NCBI GenBank assembly: GCA_937870635.1
Contig: CALMZP010000132.1
Span: forward strand, 1 to 56,351
Length of the DNA stretch: 56,351 nucleotides
Source: an uncultured Acidobacteriota bacterium
GTDB taxonomy: Bacteria; Acidobacteriota; Thermoanaerobaculia; Gp7-AA8
Direction of reading: 5' to 3'
The notes under the pieces were generated by a model that was given only the letters and a program-made list of their open reading frames with translations, made no database searches and was not told where the DNA came from. How positions within the stretch are numbered: position 1 is the stretch's first letter; the number at the start of each line of letters is the position of its first letter. The position numbers and the translations under genes are program-made. This document shows, in pieces, positions 44,701 to 53,233 of the stretch.

Positions 44701-46371
44701 ATGCGCTCGATCGTTGCGGCTCCCCTTCTCTTTCTCACCGCCTGCGCCACCGTGCCGCCCTCTCATGACGTGGTCATCCGTAACGCGATGGTCTACGACG
44801 GAAGCGGCGGCGCACCGGCGCACGGTGGAGTGGTGATCGACGACGACCGCATCGTGACGGTCGGCGACATCGGCACCGCCCGCGGCACGATCGACGTCGA
44901 TGCGCGCGGGACGGCGGTCGCGCCCGGCTTCATCAACATGCTGAGCTGGGCCACGGTGTCGCTGATTGCAGACGGCCGCTCGCAATCCGACATACGCCAG
45001 GGCGTCACGCTGGAGATCTTCGGCGAGGGTGTGTCGATGGGACCGCTCAACGACGCGATGAAGCGCGAACTGGTCGAAGAACAGGGCGACATCAAATTCC
45101 CCGTCGACTGGACCACCCTCGGACAGTATCTCGACCAGCTCGTGGCGCGCGGGATCTCGCCGAACGTGGCGTCGTTCGTTGGCGCGACGACGGTCCGCAT
45201 TCACGAGGTCGGATACGACGACCGCCCTCCCACGGAACACGAGCTGGCGCGGATGAAGGATCTCATCCGCCAGGCCATGCGCGAGGGCGCGCTCGGCGTC
45301 GGCTCGTCGCTCATCTACGCGCCGGCGTTCTACGCGAAAACGCCGGAGCTGATCGAGCTCGCAAAAGCGGTCGGCGAGTCGGGCGGCATGTACATCTCGC
45401 ATCTGCGCAGCGAAGGGAACGATCTCATCGGCGCGGTGGACGAGCTGATCACGATCGCGAGTGCCGCGGGTGTTCCGGCCGAGGTCTATCACCTGAAGGC
45501 AGCGGGCCAGAAAAACTGGCCGAAGATGGACGAGGTGATCGAGAAGATCACCGCTGCGCGTGCCGAGGGGATCAGAGTCTCCGCCGACATGTACACGTAC
45601 CCGGCGGGAGCAACCGGGCTCGACGCGATGATGCCACCCTGGGTGCAGGAGGGCGGCTTCAAGAAGTGGAAAGAGCGCCTCCAGGATCTGTCGATCCGCA
45701 GGAGGCTCATCTCCGACATGGTCATGCCGACGACGGAATGGGAGAACCTCTATCTGCTCGCCGGCGGCGCGGATCGCGTGCTTCTGGTCGGGTTCAGAAA
45801 CGACTCGCTGAAACCGCTGACCGGCAAGACACTCGCCGAAGTCGCGCACATGCGCGGCAAGTCACCCGAGGAGACGGCGATCGAACTGGTGATCGAGGAC
45901 GACAGCCGTGTCGAGAGCGTCTACTTCCTCATGTCGGAGGACAACATCCGGAAGCAGATCGCGCTCCCCTGGGTGGCATTCGATTCCGATGCGTCCTCGC
46001 TCGCGCCGGAGCGCGCGTTCCTGAAATCGAATCCGCACCCGCGGGCGTATGGAAACTTCGCGCGCCTCTTCGCAAAGTACGTCCGTGATGAAAAAGTGAT
46101 CACCGTCGAAGAAGCGGTGCGGCGCCTGACATCGCTCCCGGCGGAAACGCTCAAAATCGCATCGAGAGGACGGCTGCGGCCAGGCTACTTCGCCGACGTG
46201 GTCGTCTTCGATCCGGCGACCATCCAGGATCACGCCACGTTCGAGAAACCGCACCAGTACTCGACCGGCGTCTCCCACGTCTTCGTCAATGGAGTGCATG
46301 TCCTGCGTGACGGCGAACATACGGGTGCGAGGCCGGGGCGGGTGGTGAGGGGGCCGGGGTATCGGCCGTAG
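44701..46371 (+). CDS. Lipoprotein amidohydrolase of the N-acyl-D-amino-acid deacylase family
   Basis: A 556-aa exported amidohydrolase with lipobox LTAC after a short signal. The family framework is clear: DVVIRNAMVYDGSGG, IRQGVTLEIFGEG, GVGSSLIYAPAFYAKTPEL, MYISHLRSEG, EVYHLKAAG, ADMYTYPAGATGL, NPHPRAYGNFARLFA and RGRLRPGYFADVVVFDP. In place of the usual GFIDxHTH metal motif it has GFINMLSWA, so the HxH pair is absent while other His residues remain. Activity may be altered, or the site built differently. It separates the two xdh subunit genes on the opposite strand. Substrate unknown. Confidence 0.85.
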   Translation: MRSIVAAPLLFLTACATVPPSHDVVIRNAMVYDGSGGAPAHGGVVIDDDRIVTVGDIGTARGTIDVDARGTAVAPGFINMLSWATVSLIADGRSQSDIRQGVTLEIFGEGVSMGPLNDAMKRELVEEQGDIKFPVDWTTLGQYLDQLVARGISPNVASFVGATTVRIHEVGYDDRPPTEHELARMKDLIRQAMREGALGVGSSLIYAPAFYAKTPELIELAKAVGESGGMYISHLRSEGNDLIGAVDELITIASAAGVPAEVYHLKAAGQKNWPKMDEVIEKITAARAEGIRVSADMYTYPAGATGLDAMMPPWVQEGGFKKWKERLQDLSIRRRLISDMVMPTTEWENLYLLAGGADRVLLVGFRNDSLKPLTGKTLAEVAHMRGKSPEETAIELVIEDDSRVESVYFLMSEDNIRKQIALPWVAFDSDASSLAPERAFLKSNPHPRAYGNFARLFAKYVRDEKVITVEEAVRRLTSLPAETLKIASRGRLRPGYFADVVVFDPATIQDHATFEKPHQYSTGVSHVFVNGVHVLRDGEHTGARPGRVVRGPGYRP

Positions 46372-46373
46372 CC

Positions 46374-46459
46374 CTGGACTTTGGACCCTGGACCTTGGAC
46401 CTTGGGAGTTCACGTGGTGACGTGTGGCCGCAAGGTCCAAGGTCCAAGGTCCAAGGTCA
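46374..46459. repeat. R3 heptamer inverted repeat (GGACCTT units)
   Basis: Tandem GGACCTT-like units (46374-46406) face AAGGTCC units (46434-46459). The left edge is two bases after the aminoacylase-like stop, and the right edge supplies the TGA stop of the convergent xdhA gene. It probably acts as a shared 3' hairpin. Confidence 0.9.
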
Positions 46460-47845
46460 CCGGACGTCGTAATAGAACTTGCGCAGGACGTTCCCCGCGA
46501 GCAGGTACCGGAAATCAGCCGAGCCTCGCACGTCGGAGATCGGCGTGATCTCGCTGCGCGCGATGGGTCCCGCCTCCTCGAAGGTCTCGAGCGCAAAGGG
46601 ACGTCCGGCGAGAAACCGCTCGGTCTTCGGAAGCCGCAGGACCACGGGGCCAACGCCGCCGTAGGCGATGCGCACGGACTCGATCTGATCTGCCCGTCGC
46701 CGCATCAGCACGGCAGCCGTGAACGAGGAGATGTCCAGGTGGCTGCGCTTCGAGACTTTGTAGAGGCGGAGTGAATCGGCAGCGGCCGGGAGAGGGATCC
46801 GAACGCGGGTGATGATCTCGTCGGGCTGCAGATCGAGCGTCTTGTAGCCGCGATAGAACTTCTCGACCGGCACGTTGCGTACGCCCGTGCTTCCCGACAG
46901 CTCCAGAGTCGCACCGGTGACGTAAAGGAAAGGCAGCGAATCGGCGATCGGCGATGCGTTGGCGACGTTTCCCGCGAGCGTGCCGGCGTTCTTGATCTGC
47001 GGTGATCCGAAGCGATCGAGAATCTTCGCCAGCTGGGGGATCTTCCCTTCGACAAACTCCTCGAGCACAGCCAGCGTCGTGCGGCCGCCGACGTGCAGTT
47101 CATCACCTTCGATGCGGAGCTCGTCCAGTCCGGGCACCGCATCGAGCGAGAGAACCGCCTCGGGAACGAAGCCGCGCTTGTTGCACCAGACGCCAAAGTC
47201 GGTCGCTCCCTGCACGATCACGCACTTCGGGTGCGCCGCCTTGAACTCGATCGCCTGGGCCAGAGATGCCGGCTTGAAGAAGTTGCCGATGCGAACACCT
47301 TCGCCGTTCGGAAGCGCTTCGACGATCGGGGCCGGTGGAAAGAGATCGTCGATCGCCGGCTGGCCGTTGACGTCCAGTGCGGCCTTGATGATCGGTTCGT
47401 ATCCGGTGCATCGGCAGAGATTGCCGGTGAGTGCCGACCGGACGTCCGCGGGTGAAGCCGGCCGTGCTCCACCTTCGTACATCGCGGCCATGGCCATGAC
47501 GAATCCCGGCGTGCAATAACCGCACTGCGCTCCGTGAGTCCGCACCATCGACTCCTGCAGCGGGGTCAGCCCGTTCCGCGACAGTCCCTCCACCGTCACG
47601 ACGTGCGTTCCGTCGAGCTGAAAGAGAAACTGGATGCACGAATTGACCGGGCGATAGCGAAGACCCTTACCCTCGCGGCGGCCGATGAGAACCGTGCACG
47701 CGCCGCAGTCACCCTCCTCGCAGACGATCTTCGTGCCGGTCGCGCGCTGGTCATAGCGAAGGTAGCGCGAGAGCGTCTGAAAGACGCCTTCGCCGCCGGC
47801 GCGATGTTCCGCGCCGTTGATGAAGAAGATCACCTCGTTGCGCAT
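46457..47845 (-). CDS. xdhA: Xanthine dehydrogenase iron-sulfur/FAD subunit
   Basis: A 462-aa small subunit. The N-terminal plant-type [2Fe-2S] domain has CEEGDCGACTVL, the second cluster domain has QCGYCTPGFVMAM and NLCRCTGYEPI, and the FAD domain begins at FFKPASLAQAIEF with VQGATDFGVW and GSPQIKNAGTLAGNVANASP. Together with the molybdenum subunit it oxidises (hypo)xanthine. Start ATG 47845 with TACAAT ten bases upstream. It is transcribed with nothing else obvious; the stop lies in an R3 repeat. Confidence 0.95.
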   Translation of the reverse strand: MRNEVIFFINGAEHRAGGEGVFQTLSRYLRYDQRATGTKIVCEEGDCGACTVLIGRREGKGLRYRPVNSCIQFLFQLDGTHVVTVEGLSRNGLTPLQESMVRTHGAQCGYCTPGFVMAMAAMYEGGARPASPADVRSALTGNLCRCTGYEPIIKAALDVNGQPAIDDLFPPAPIVEALPNGEGVRIGNFFKPASLAQAIEFKAAHPKCVIVQGATDFGVWCNKRGFVPEAVLSLDAVPGLDELRIEGDELHVGGRTTLAVLEEFVEGKIPQLAKILDRFGSPQIKNAGTLAGNVANASPIADSLPFLYVTGATLELSGSTGVRNVPVEKFYRGYKTLDLQPDEIITRVRIPLPAAADSLRLYKVSKRSHLDISSFTAAVLMRRRADQIESVRIAYGGVGPVVLRLPKTERFLAGRPFALETFEEAGPIARSEITPISDVRGSADFRYLLAGNVLRKFYYDVR

Positions 47846-47862
47846 GGGCGGACGGATTGTAC

Positions 47863-49158
47863 TCAGGCTTGCGGATCGGGGTTCCACCAGCACGCACCTT
47901 TTCCCTGGCGCGCCACGGCTGCCCGTTCCTCGATCGAGGTCATTTCTTTCTTCGCGAGCGGCCGGAATTTCATCGCCGCGTCGAAGGACTCGTCCTGGTC
48001 TTCACTGCTGCTGAGCCCGAGGATGGCGACGTCGGGATCGATGGTGAGGGTGTAGTGGAGACACTGACGCGCCGTCAGACGCGGCAGATCCTTCGCGTTC
48101 TCGAGCGGCTGGTTGTACCCGGACGTATCGGCGACCAGTTTTCCAGCACCAAACGTCTTGAACGAAACGGCTCCGACACCCCTCTCGCGAGCCAGCGGAA
48201 GGATCTCGTCGATGTAGCGACGGTCGACGAACGGCCCGACCGGGAACATGACGATGTCGCACACGCCCGCCTGCAGAGCTGCCCGAAGAACGTCGGGATG
48301 ATGCGAGGAGATGCCGCGATAGCGGAACCTGCCCGCTTCGATGCATCGCGCCACCTCGTCGAAGCGCAGCTTCTCGAAAACCTCCATCTTCGATACGCCG
48401 TGAAACACGAACGCGTCGGCATGTGTCCCAAGCCGTGCAAGGGAAGCGTCGATCTGCGGCTGGACCGGCGAATCGTGGTCGTCGATCTTGTCGATCACGA
48501 ACAATGAATCGCGATCGCTTTTCACGGCGCGGCCGACGATCGTCTCGGAACGGCCGTTCTCATAATTCGGCGCCGTATCGACGACATTGAGCCCGGCATC
48601 GATCGCGCGGCGAAGCAGAGCCACGCTCTGCTCGACGGGAATCGCGGGATCGGCGACGTCTCCGATGCCAAGGGGACTCGCCAGAAAGTCAGTGCCAGGC
48701 AGCCGCCGGCGATGACGAAGCATCGTCAAGACCTCGGCTCGATCACCTGGACGGATCGTGCCCCCTTCGATGATCTGACCGTAGGCTCCGCTCCGCCAGT
48801 TCGGACCGAGCGCGAGTCGGAGTCCCTGAAATGCATCGTCCATCTGTTCGCACGGGCGCGTCTGCCCTTCGATGCGAATGACAGCATCGCCGAGGCGGAG
48901 GAGCTTCCCGCGTGACTCGCGGAGATCGACGCCGCGGACGAGCACGTTCGCGCGCCGGGCGCTCGGATCGATTGTCGCGCCGAGCTCGGCTTCCGCCTCC
49001 CGCCACGCGGCTTCCTCGATGATCGTGACGTGGCGCCATCCGTCCTGGTCGGCGTTGCCGCGAATTCCGCGGCCCTCGACGAGCTCAGCGGCAGAAACGG
49101 GCTGCATGGGGCGGCCATGCGCCGGCTTGAGCCACAACGAGATGATGGATCCGGTCAT
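47863..49158 (-). CDS. MOSC domain fused to an aldo/keto reductase
   Basis: A 431-aa protein. Residues 1-145 form a MOSC domain (IISLWLKPAHGRPMQPV, RRANVLVRGVDL, the Cys in GQTRPCEQMDDAF and the closing GGTIRPGDRAEVL), a fold that binds molybdenum cofactor or carries sulfur. Residues about 146-431 are an aldo/keto reductase with tetrad Asp and Tyr in VVDTAPNYENGRSE, Lys in FVIDKIDD and His in AFVFHGVS. No stop separates them; an internal ATG at 48723 with GAGG upstream could also start a separate reductase. Placement directly upstream of xdhA hints at a cofactor role. ATG 49158 has a GGAAG site. Confidence 0.85.
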   Translation of the reverse strand: MTGSIISLWLKPAHGRPMQPVSAAELVEGRGIRGNADQDGWRHVTIIEEAAWREAEAELGATIDPSARRANVLVRGVDLRESRGKLLRLGDAVIRIEGQTRPCEQMDDAFQGLRLALGPNWRSGAYGQIIEGGTIRPGDRAEVLTMLRHRRRLPGTDFLASPLGIGDVADPAIPVEQSVALLRRAIDAGLNVVDTAPNYENGRSETIVGRAVKSDRDSLFVIDKIDDHDSPVQPQIDASLARLGTHADAFVFHGVSKMEVFEKLRFDEVARCIEAGRFRYRGISSHHPDVLRAALQAGVCDIVMFPVGPFVDRRYIDEILPLARERGVGAVSFKTFGAGKLVADTSGYNQPLENAKDLPRLTARQCLHYTLTIDPDVAILGLSSSEDQDESFDAAMKFRPLAKKEMTSIEERAAVARQGKGACWWNPDPQA

Positions 49159-49192
49159 GGTTGACTTCCAGTTAGTCGAGCCAGTTCATCGA

Positions 49193-49265
49193 AGGACCCT
49201 GGACCTTGAAACCCCGCGCTGCCTTTCGTGCTCCCAAGGTCCAGGGTCCAACGTCCAGGGTCCAA
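49193..49265. repeat. R3 heptamer inverted repeat (GGACCTT units)
   Basis: GGACCCTGGACCTTG (49193-49208) faces AAGGTCCAGGGTCCAACGTC and on (49234-49265). This copy is between divergent genes, one of the few not located at a gene end. Confidence 0.82.
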
Positions 49266-49308
49266 CCTTATCCTAACCGACGGTTCCCATCTTGCATCTG
49301 ACCCTTCA

Positions 49309-50388
49309 GTGATCCCCACCGAACCGATCGGCAGTATCCCGCGGCCGCTGGAGCTGATCGCCGCGGTTGCGCGGGGAGACAGCGAAGGTCCGGCGCTCGA
49401 CGTGCTTTACGACGACGCCATTCGCGACACGATCGCGCGATTCGAGGAGACTGGCTCGCCGGTCATCACGGATGGTGAACAAAGGAAGTATCAGAACTTC
49501 TGGACGTATTCGGTGCACGGGCTTCCGAACACTGCGCCGGATGGATTCAAGATCCCGTTCTCGGCGGGGCATACACGCCGGATGCCGCGGCTCACTTCCG
49601 GCCCGTTTCGATACAAGCGCCAGGCGGGCCAGTACCTCGACGTGGCGCTGCGCTACACAAAGCGGCCGGTGAAGCAGGCCGTCATCTCCCCATCGGCATT
49701 GAGCCTCATGTACCCGGCGGAAGGCATCCCCGGCTACTCGCGCGACGAATTCATTCACGATCTTCTCGCGCAGCACGAGCAGGAAATTCGGCAGTGCCTC
49801 GCCAAAGGGGCGCACAAAGTTCAGATCGATTTCACCGAAGGCCGCCTGGCGGTGAAGATCGACCCCTCCGGCAATCTCCTCAACAGCTTCATCGATCTCA
49901 ACAACCTCGCGCTCTCTCGTTTCACTTCTGCCGAGCGCGCAAAGATCGGCGTTCACACTTGTCCGGGCGGCGATCTCGATTCCACGCACAGCGCCGAGGT
50001 CGATTACGCGGCGCTTCTGCCGAGCCTGTTCCAGATGAAGGTGGGCAACTTCTACATCGCGCTCGCCGGTGAGCCGGACCGCGGGCGCGTTCTCGAGATC
50101 ATCAGAGAACACATGAAGCCGGAACACCGGGTTTTCGTGGGAGTGGTGGCATCGATCGATCCCGAAGTGGAGACTGCGGAGGGCGTGAGAGATCGAGTCC
50201 TCGAGGCGGCGGAGTTCATCCCGGTCGGACAGCTGGGCACGACCGACGATTGCGGATTCTCGCCGTTCAGCGACGACACATCCACGACACGCGACATGGC
50301 TTTTGCCAAGATCCGCGCACGCGTCGAGGGAACAGCGATGACGGGCGGTTGCAGCAGGTCATCTGGAACCTGCTCTCGAACGCCGTGA
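49309..50388 (+). CDS. MetE-C-like cobalamin-independent methyltransferase with abnormal C-terminus
   Basis: A 359-aa protein of the methionine synthase II (MetE C-terminal) family. The N-terminus IPTEPIGSIPRP, DGEQRKYQNFWTY, and the zinc ligands His/Cys in VHTCPGGD, Glu in ALAGEPDRG and Cys in TDDCGFSPF are present, so the catalytic barrel is complete. Homology ends with AFAKIRARVEGTA near 50337; the last 16 residues (to CSRTP) are frame-shifted sequence from a histidine kinase. Start GTG 49309. The methyl acceptor is not predicted; stand-alone MetE-C proteins have varied or unknown substrates. Confidence 0.85.
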   Translation: MIPTEPIGSIPRPLELIAAVARGDSEGPALDVLYDDAIRDTIARFEETGSPVITDGEQRKYQNFWTYSVHGLPNTAPDGFKIPFSAGHTRRMPRLTSGPFRYKRQAGQYLDVALRYTKRPVKQAVISPSALSLMYPAEGIPGYSRDEFIHDLLAQHEQEIRQCLAKGAHKVQIDFTEGRLAVKIDPSGNLLNSFIDLNNLALSRFTSAERAKIGVHTCPGGDLDSTHSAEVDYAALLPSLFQMKVGNFYIALAGEPDRGRVLEIIREHMKPEHRVFVGVVASIDPEVETAEGVRDRVLEAAEFIPVGQLGTTDDCGFSPFSDDTSTTRDMAFAKIRARVEGTAMTGGCSRSSGTCSRTP

Positions 50389-51131
50389 AGTTCACGCCAC
50401 GCGGCGGCACGATCACCGTCCGGGTGAGCGCGGTCGGATCCATCATCCGACTGACCGTGGAGGACGACGGTCAGGGAATCGACCCTGCATATCTCCCTCA
50501 CGTGTACGACACCTTCAGCCAGGAGGACGGGTCCACGACCCGCTCGCATGAGGGAATCGGGATCGGGCTCTCGATCGCTCGCTCTCTGATCGCCCTGCAC
50601 GGCGGAACGATTCGCGCGGCGAGCGAGGGCATCGGGCGCGGCGCGACGTTCACCGTCGACCTGCCGATCCTCGAATCAGCAGTGGTGATGACTCCCGAGG
50701 CGACTCGCGCGAGCGTCGCTGCCAAAGGCAACGAGGGCGATGAGCTTCCCGATCTCGAAGGTCTGCGCGTCATCGTCATCGACGATCAGCCTTACACGCG
50801 CGATGTGCTGGCGGCGATCTTCCACCGGGTCAACGCTGTGGCGCGCACCGCAGAATCGGTTCATCAGGGTCTCGAACTCCTTCACGGCGGTCCGGCCGAT
50901 GTCGTAATCTGCGACCTGGCGATGCCCGACGAAGACGGATTTGCTTTCATCCGTGCGCTTCGATCCCTGCGCCACCCGTTGAGCGCGACCCCGGTCATCG
51001 CCCTCACCGCGTTCGGCCGTCCGGAAGACCGGCAGCGAACGCTCGCGGCCGGGTTCGACGGCTACCTCAAGAAACCAGTCGATCCCGCCGACCTGGCGAC
51101 GACGGTCCTTCATCTGGCACAACGGAGGTAA
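50337..51131 (+). pseudogene. 3' fragment of a hybrid histidine kinase (ATPase and receiver domains)
   Basis: From 50337 a different frame encodes DDGRLQQVIWNLLSNAVKFT, the start of a kinase ATPase domain, with VEDDGQGIDP and GIGIGLSIARSLIALHGG, then a receiver domain (VIVIDDQPYTRD, phospho-Asp in VVICDLAMPDEDG, ALTAFG, YLKKPV). The sensor part and phospho-His domain are missing. The join to the MetE-like gene is abrupt, at about 50330-50343. An open frame reaches back to an ATG at 50250, but that stretch is MetE gene in another frame. A deletion or an assembly join are both possible. Confidence 0.8.
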
Positions 51132-51136
51132 GCAAA

Positions 51137-51916
51137 ATGAGGCAGCTTCTTCTCACTCTCGTTCTCTTCACGTTCGGATGCGCCACGCAGAGTGCCGTGA
51201 CCGACAGGCTGGAGACCAGCCCCCGCCACAGCGAGTGGGCACAGATCACTCGCGATGGCCGGACGATCCAGACATGGGTCGCGTATCCCGAGGTATCGAC
51301 GAAGGCGCCGGTTGTCATTCTCATCCATGAGAACCGAGGACTCACTGACTGGGAACGCGGCGTCGCGGACCGGCTGGCGGAGAACGGATTCATCGCGCTA
51401 GCGCCGAACATGCTCTCCGGGATCGGCGTCGGCTCCGCCGATGCTGCGCGTGAAGCGATCGGGAAACTTCCGGCCTCTCAGGTGATGGCCGATCTGCACG
51501 CCGTCGCCGATTACGCGAAGAAGATCCCGGCGGCGGACGGAACGCTGCAGGTCGCAGGATTCTGCTGGGGTGGCGCGCGCACCTGGCTGTTCGCCAACGA
51601 CCGCCGCGACCTCACCGCTTCGTACGTGTTCTACGGCACCGGGCCGCAGGAAGGATCAGGCGTCGCCAGCATCAACTCACCTGTGTACGGTTTCTATGGC
51701 GGAAACGACGCGCGCGTAAACGCCACCATTCCCAAAACGGAAGAGCTGATGCGTGCGGCCGGGAAGCGGTTCGAGCCCGTGACGTACGAAGGGGCGGGCC
51801 ACGCGTTCATGCGCGCCGGGATGGCCGCCGATGCCACCCCCGCAAACAGACGCGCCCACGACGAAGCGTGGGCGCGCTGGCTTCAACTGCTGAAAGGCTT
51901 CGGCGTTCACCGTTAA
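51137..51916 (+). CDS. Dienelactone hydrolase family lipoprotein
   Basis: A 259-aa exported alpha/beta hydrolase. A lipobox (FTFGC) ends the signal peptide. Dienelactone-hydrolase features are LIHENRGL (Glu), the Cys nucleophile in GFCWGGA, Asp in GGNDARV and His in GAGHAFMR. ATG 51137 has a GGAGG site six to eight bases upstream, five bases after the kinase fragment. The stop TAA and final His-Arg codons are part of an R4 repeat. Substrate unknown; cell-envelope location is predicted. Confidence 0.9.
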   Translation: MRQLLLTLVLFTFGCATQSAVTDRLETSPRHSEWAQITRDGRTIQTWVAYPEVSTKAPVVILIHENRGLTDWERGVADRLAENGFIALAPNMLSGIGVGSADAAREAIGKLPASQVMADLHAVADYAKKIPAADGTLQVAGFCWGGARTWLFANDRRDLTASYVFYGTGPQEGSGVASINSPVYGFYGGNDARVNATIPKTEELMRAAGKRFEPVTYEGAGHAFMRAGMAADATPANRRAHDEAWARWLQLLKGFGVHR

Positions 51917-51990
51917 CTGTTAACCGTTCACCGTTAACTGTTCACCGTTCACCGTTAACCGTTAACCGTTAACGGTGGAACGGTGAACGG
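51906..51990. repeat. R4 heptamer array (CCGTTAA units, long copy)
   Basis: About nine tandem GTTAACC/GTTCACC units (51906-51970) end in inverted GGTGGAACGGTGAACGG (51974-51990). It overlaps the stop of the hydrolase gene and ends one base before the stop of the convergent transporter gene, filling the entire intergenic space. Confidence 0.92.
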
Positions 51991-51991
51991 C

Positions 51992-53152
51992 TCACCCATC
52001 CGCAGGCAATGGCGCCGGCGCTTCCTCTTCCACCTTCGGCTTCGTTCGTTCCACATCCTCCCCTTCGATCCCGTACTTCAGGATGAACGCCGCCACGGGG
52101 ACGCCGAGGATGAGGCCCCAGACGCCGAAGACTTCTTCGGCGACGAGCAGGATCACGAGCACGGCCAACGGATGCAGGCGCAGGTGCCGCCCGTAGATGA
52201 GCGGATTGAGGAGATAGGCCTCGACGGCGTGAATGACCAGAATCGCCACCAGCAGCCAGACCACCCGGGTGAAGCCGCCCAGCTTGAACGCGAGCAGCGC
52301 CGCGGGCAGCGTCGACAGGATCATGCCCAGGATGGGGATGTAGGAACAGAAGAACACGATGGTGGCGAGCAGCGCGATCGATGGAAGGCCGAGCGCGACG
52401 AAGGCCATGGCGGAGAGCAGGGCGTTGACGATTGCGACGACGGTCTGGGCCTCGAATGCGCGGCCGAGCATGACTCCGAATGCGCGAAGCCCGGGGGCGA
52501 TCTCCGCGTAGACCTCGGCCGTGCGACCGTACTGAAACTGCAGCATGCGCTCCCGGGTCGCGGGAAGGTTCCACACCATCAGGAACGAGAGGATGATCGA
52601 GATCAGGAACGCGAAAATGAAAGCGAACGCTTCGTTCGCAAAGATCGTCACTCCCCGAATCACGCGCGGCGTCGCGTTGGCCAGACCGTTGTGGAGCCGG
52701 GCGACCATGACCGCGTACGCGTCGGACTCGCGGAACGAGTAGAACGTGTCGTGTCCGGCCACACTGATGATGAATGCGTCGAGCATCTCGCGCGCCTCGC
52801 GCTCGATGACCCCGACGCTCTCCTCGGTCTGCGCGCCCTCGGCCGCATCGCCGCGCGCGGCTTCGGTGGTGATGTAGAGCCGCGCCAGATTCCGCGCTTC
52901 ACTGATCATGCGCGGCACGACGAGCACACCGATGCCGGTGATCACCGTCAGCATCGTCAGGTAGACGATGACGACGCCGACGCGTCGATGGGAGATCCTC
53001 GAGCCGAGGGCTTTGACGCCCGTGTTGGCGATGTAGGAGAGGACGAAAGTCAGGAAGAAAACGGGAAAGAGGTGGCGCAGCAGCACGATGATCCCGATCA
53101 GGCCCGCCCAGATGGCCCACTTCTCCGCCTTGATCAGAACCGTACGATTCAC
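51992..53152 (-). CDS. AI-2E family transporter (PerM/YdiK-like)
   Basis: A 386-aa membrane protein with about seven or eight helices. Family signs are the N-terminal pair of helices, a long central cytoplasmic or periplasmic stretch (about 95-180), YIPILGMILSTLPAALLAF and the C-terminal HAVEAYLLNPLIYGR and GVWGLILGVPVAAFI. Start GTG 53152 (MNRTVLIKAEKWAIWAG) is chosen because the upstream extension is polar and TACACT lies six bases before it. Members export solutes or autoinducer-2, or act as sodium/proton antiporters; exact role unknown. Confidence 0.9.
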   Translation of the reverse strand: MNRTVLIKAEKWAIWAGLIGIIVLLRHLFPVFFLTFVLSYIANTGVKALGSRISHRRVGVVIVYLTMLTVITGIGVLVVPRMISEARNLARLYITTEAARGDAAEGAQTEESVGVIEREAREMLDAFIISVAGHDTFYSFRESDAYAVMVARLHNGLANATPRVIRGVTIFANEAFAFIFAFLISIILSFLMVWNLPATRERMLQFQYGRTAEVYAEIAPGLRAFGVMLGRAFEAQTVVAIVNALLSAMAFVALGLPSIALLATIVFFCSYIPILGMILSTLPAALLAFKLGGFTRVVWLLVAILVIHAVEAYLLNPLIYGRHLRLHPLAVLVILLVAEEVFGVWGLILGVPVAAFILKYGIEGEDVERTKPKVEEEAPAPLPADG

Positions 53153-53233
53153 GCGATCAGTGTAACTGCACCGAGTTCGTAACACTTCCACGGGCGGTCC
53201 CACCTGTTACCATCGCCCGCCGGAGGTCATCCC

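Noticed and set aside
49309-51131. A true MetE-histidine kinase fusion protein
   Set aside because: The two parts are in different reading frames, so no single fused protein is made.
8413-51990. CRISPR array among the short tandem repeats
   Set aside because: Units are 7 bp with no spacers of constant length, arms are inverted, and no cas gene is present.
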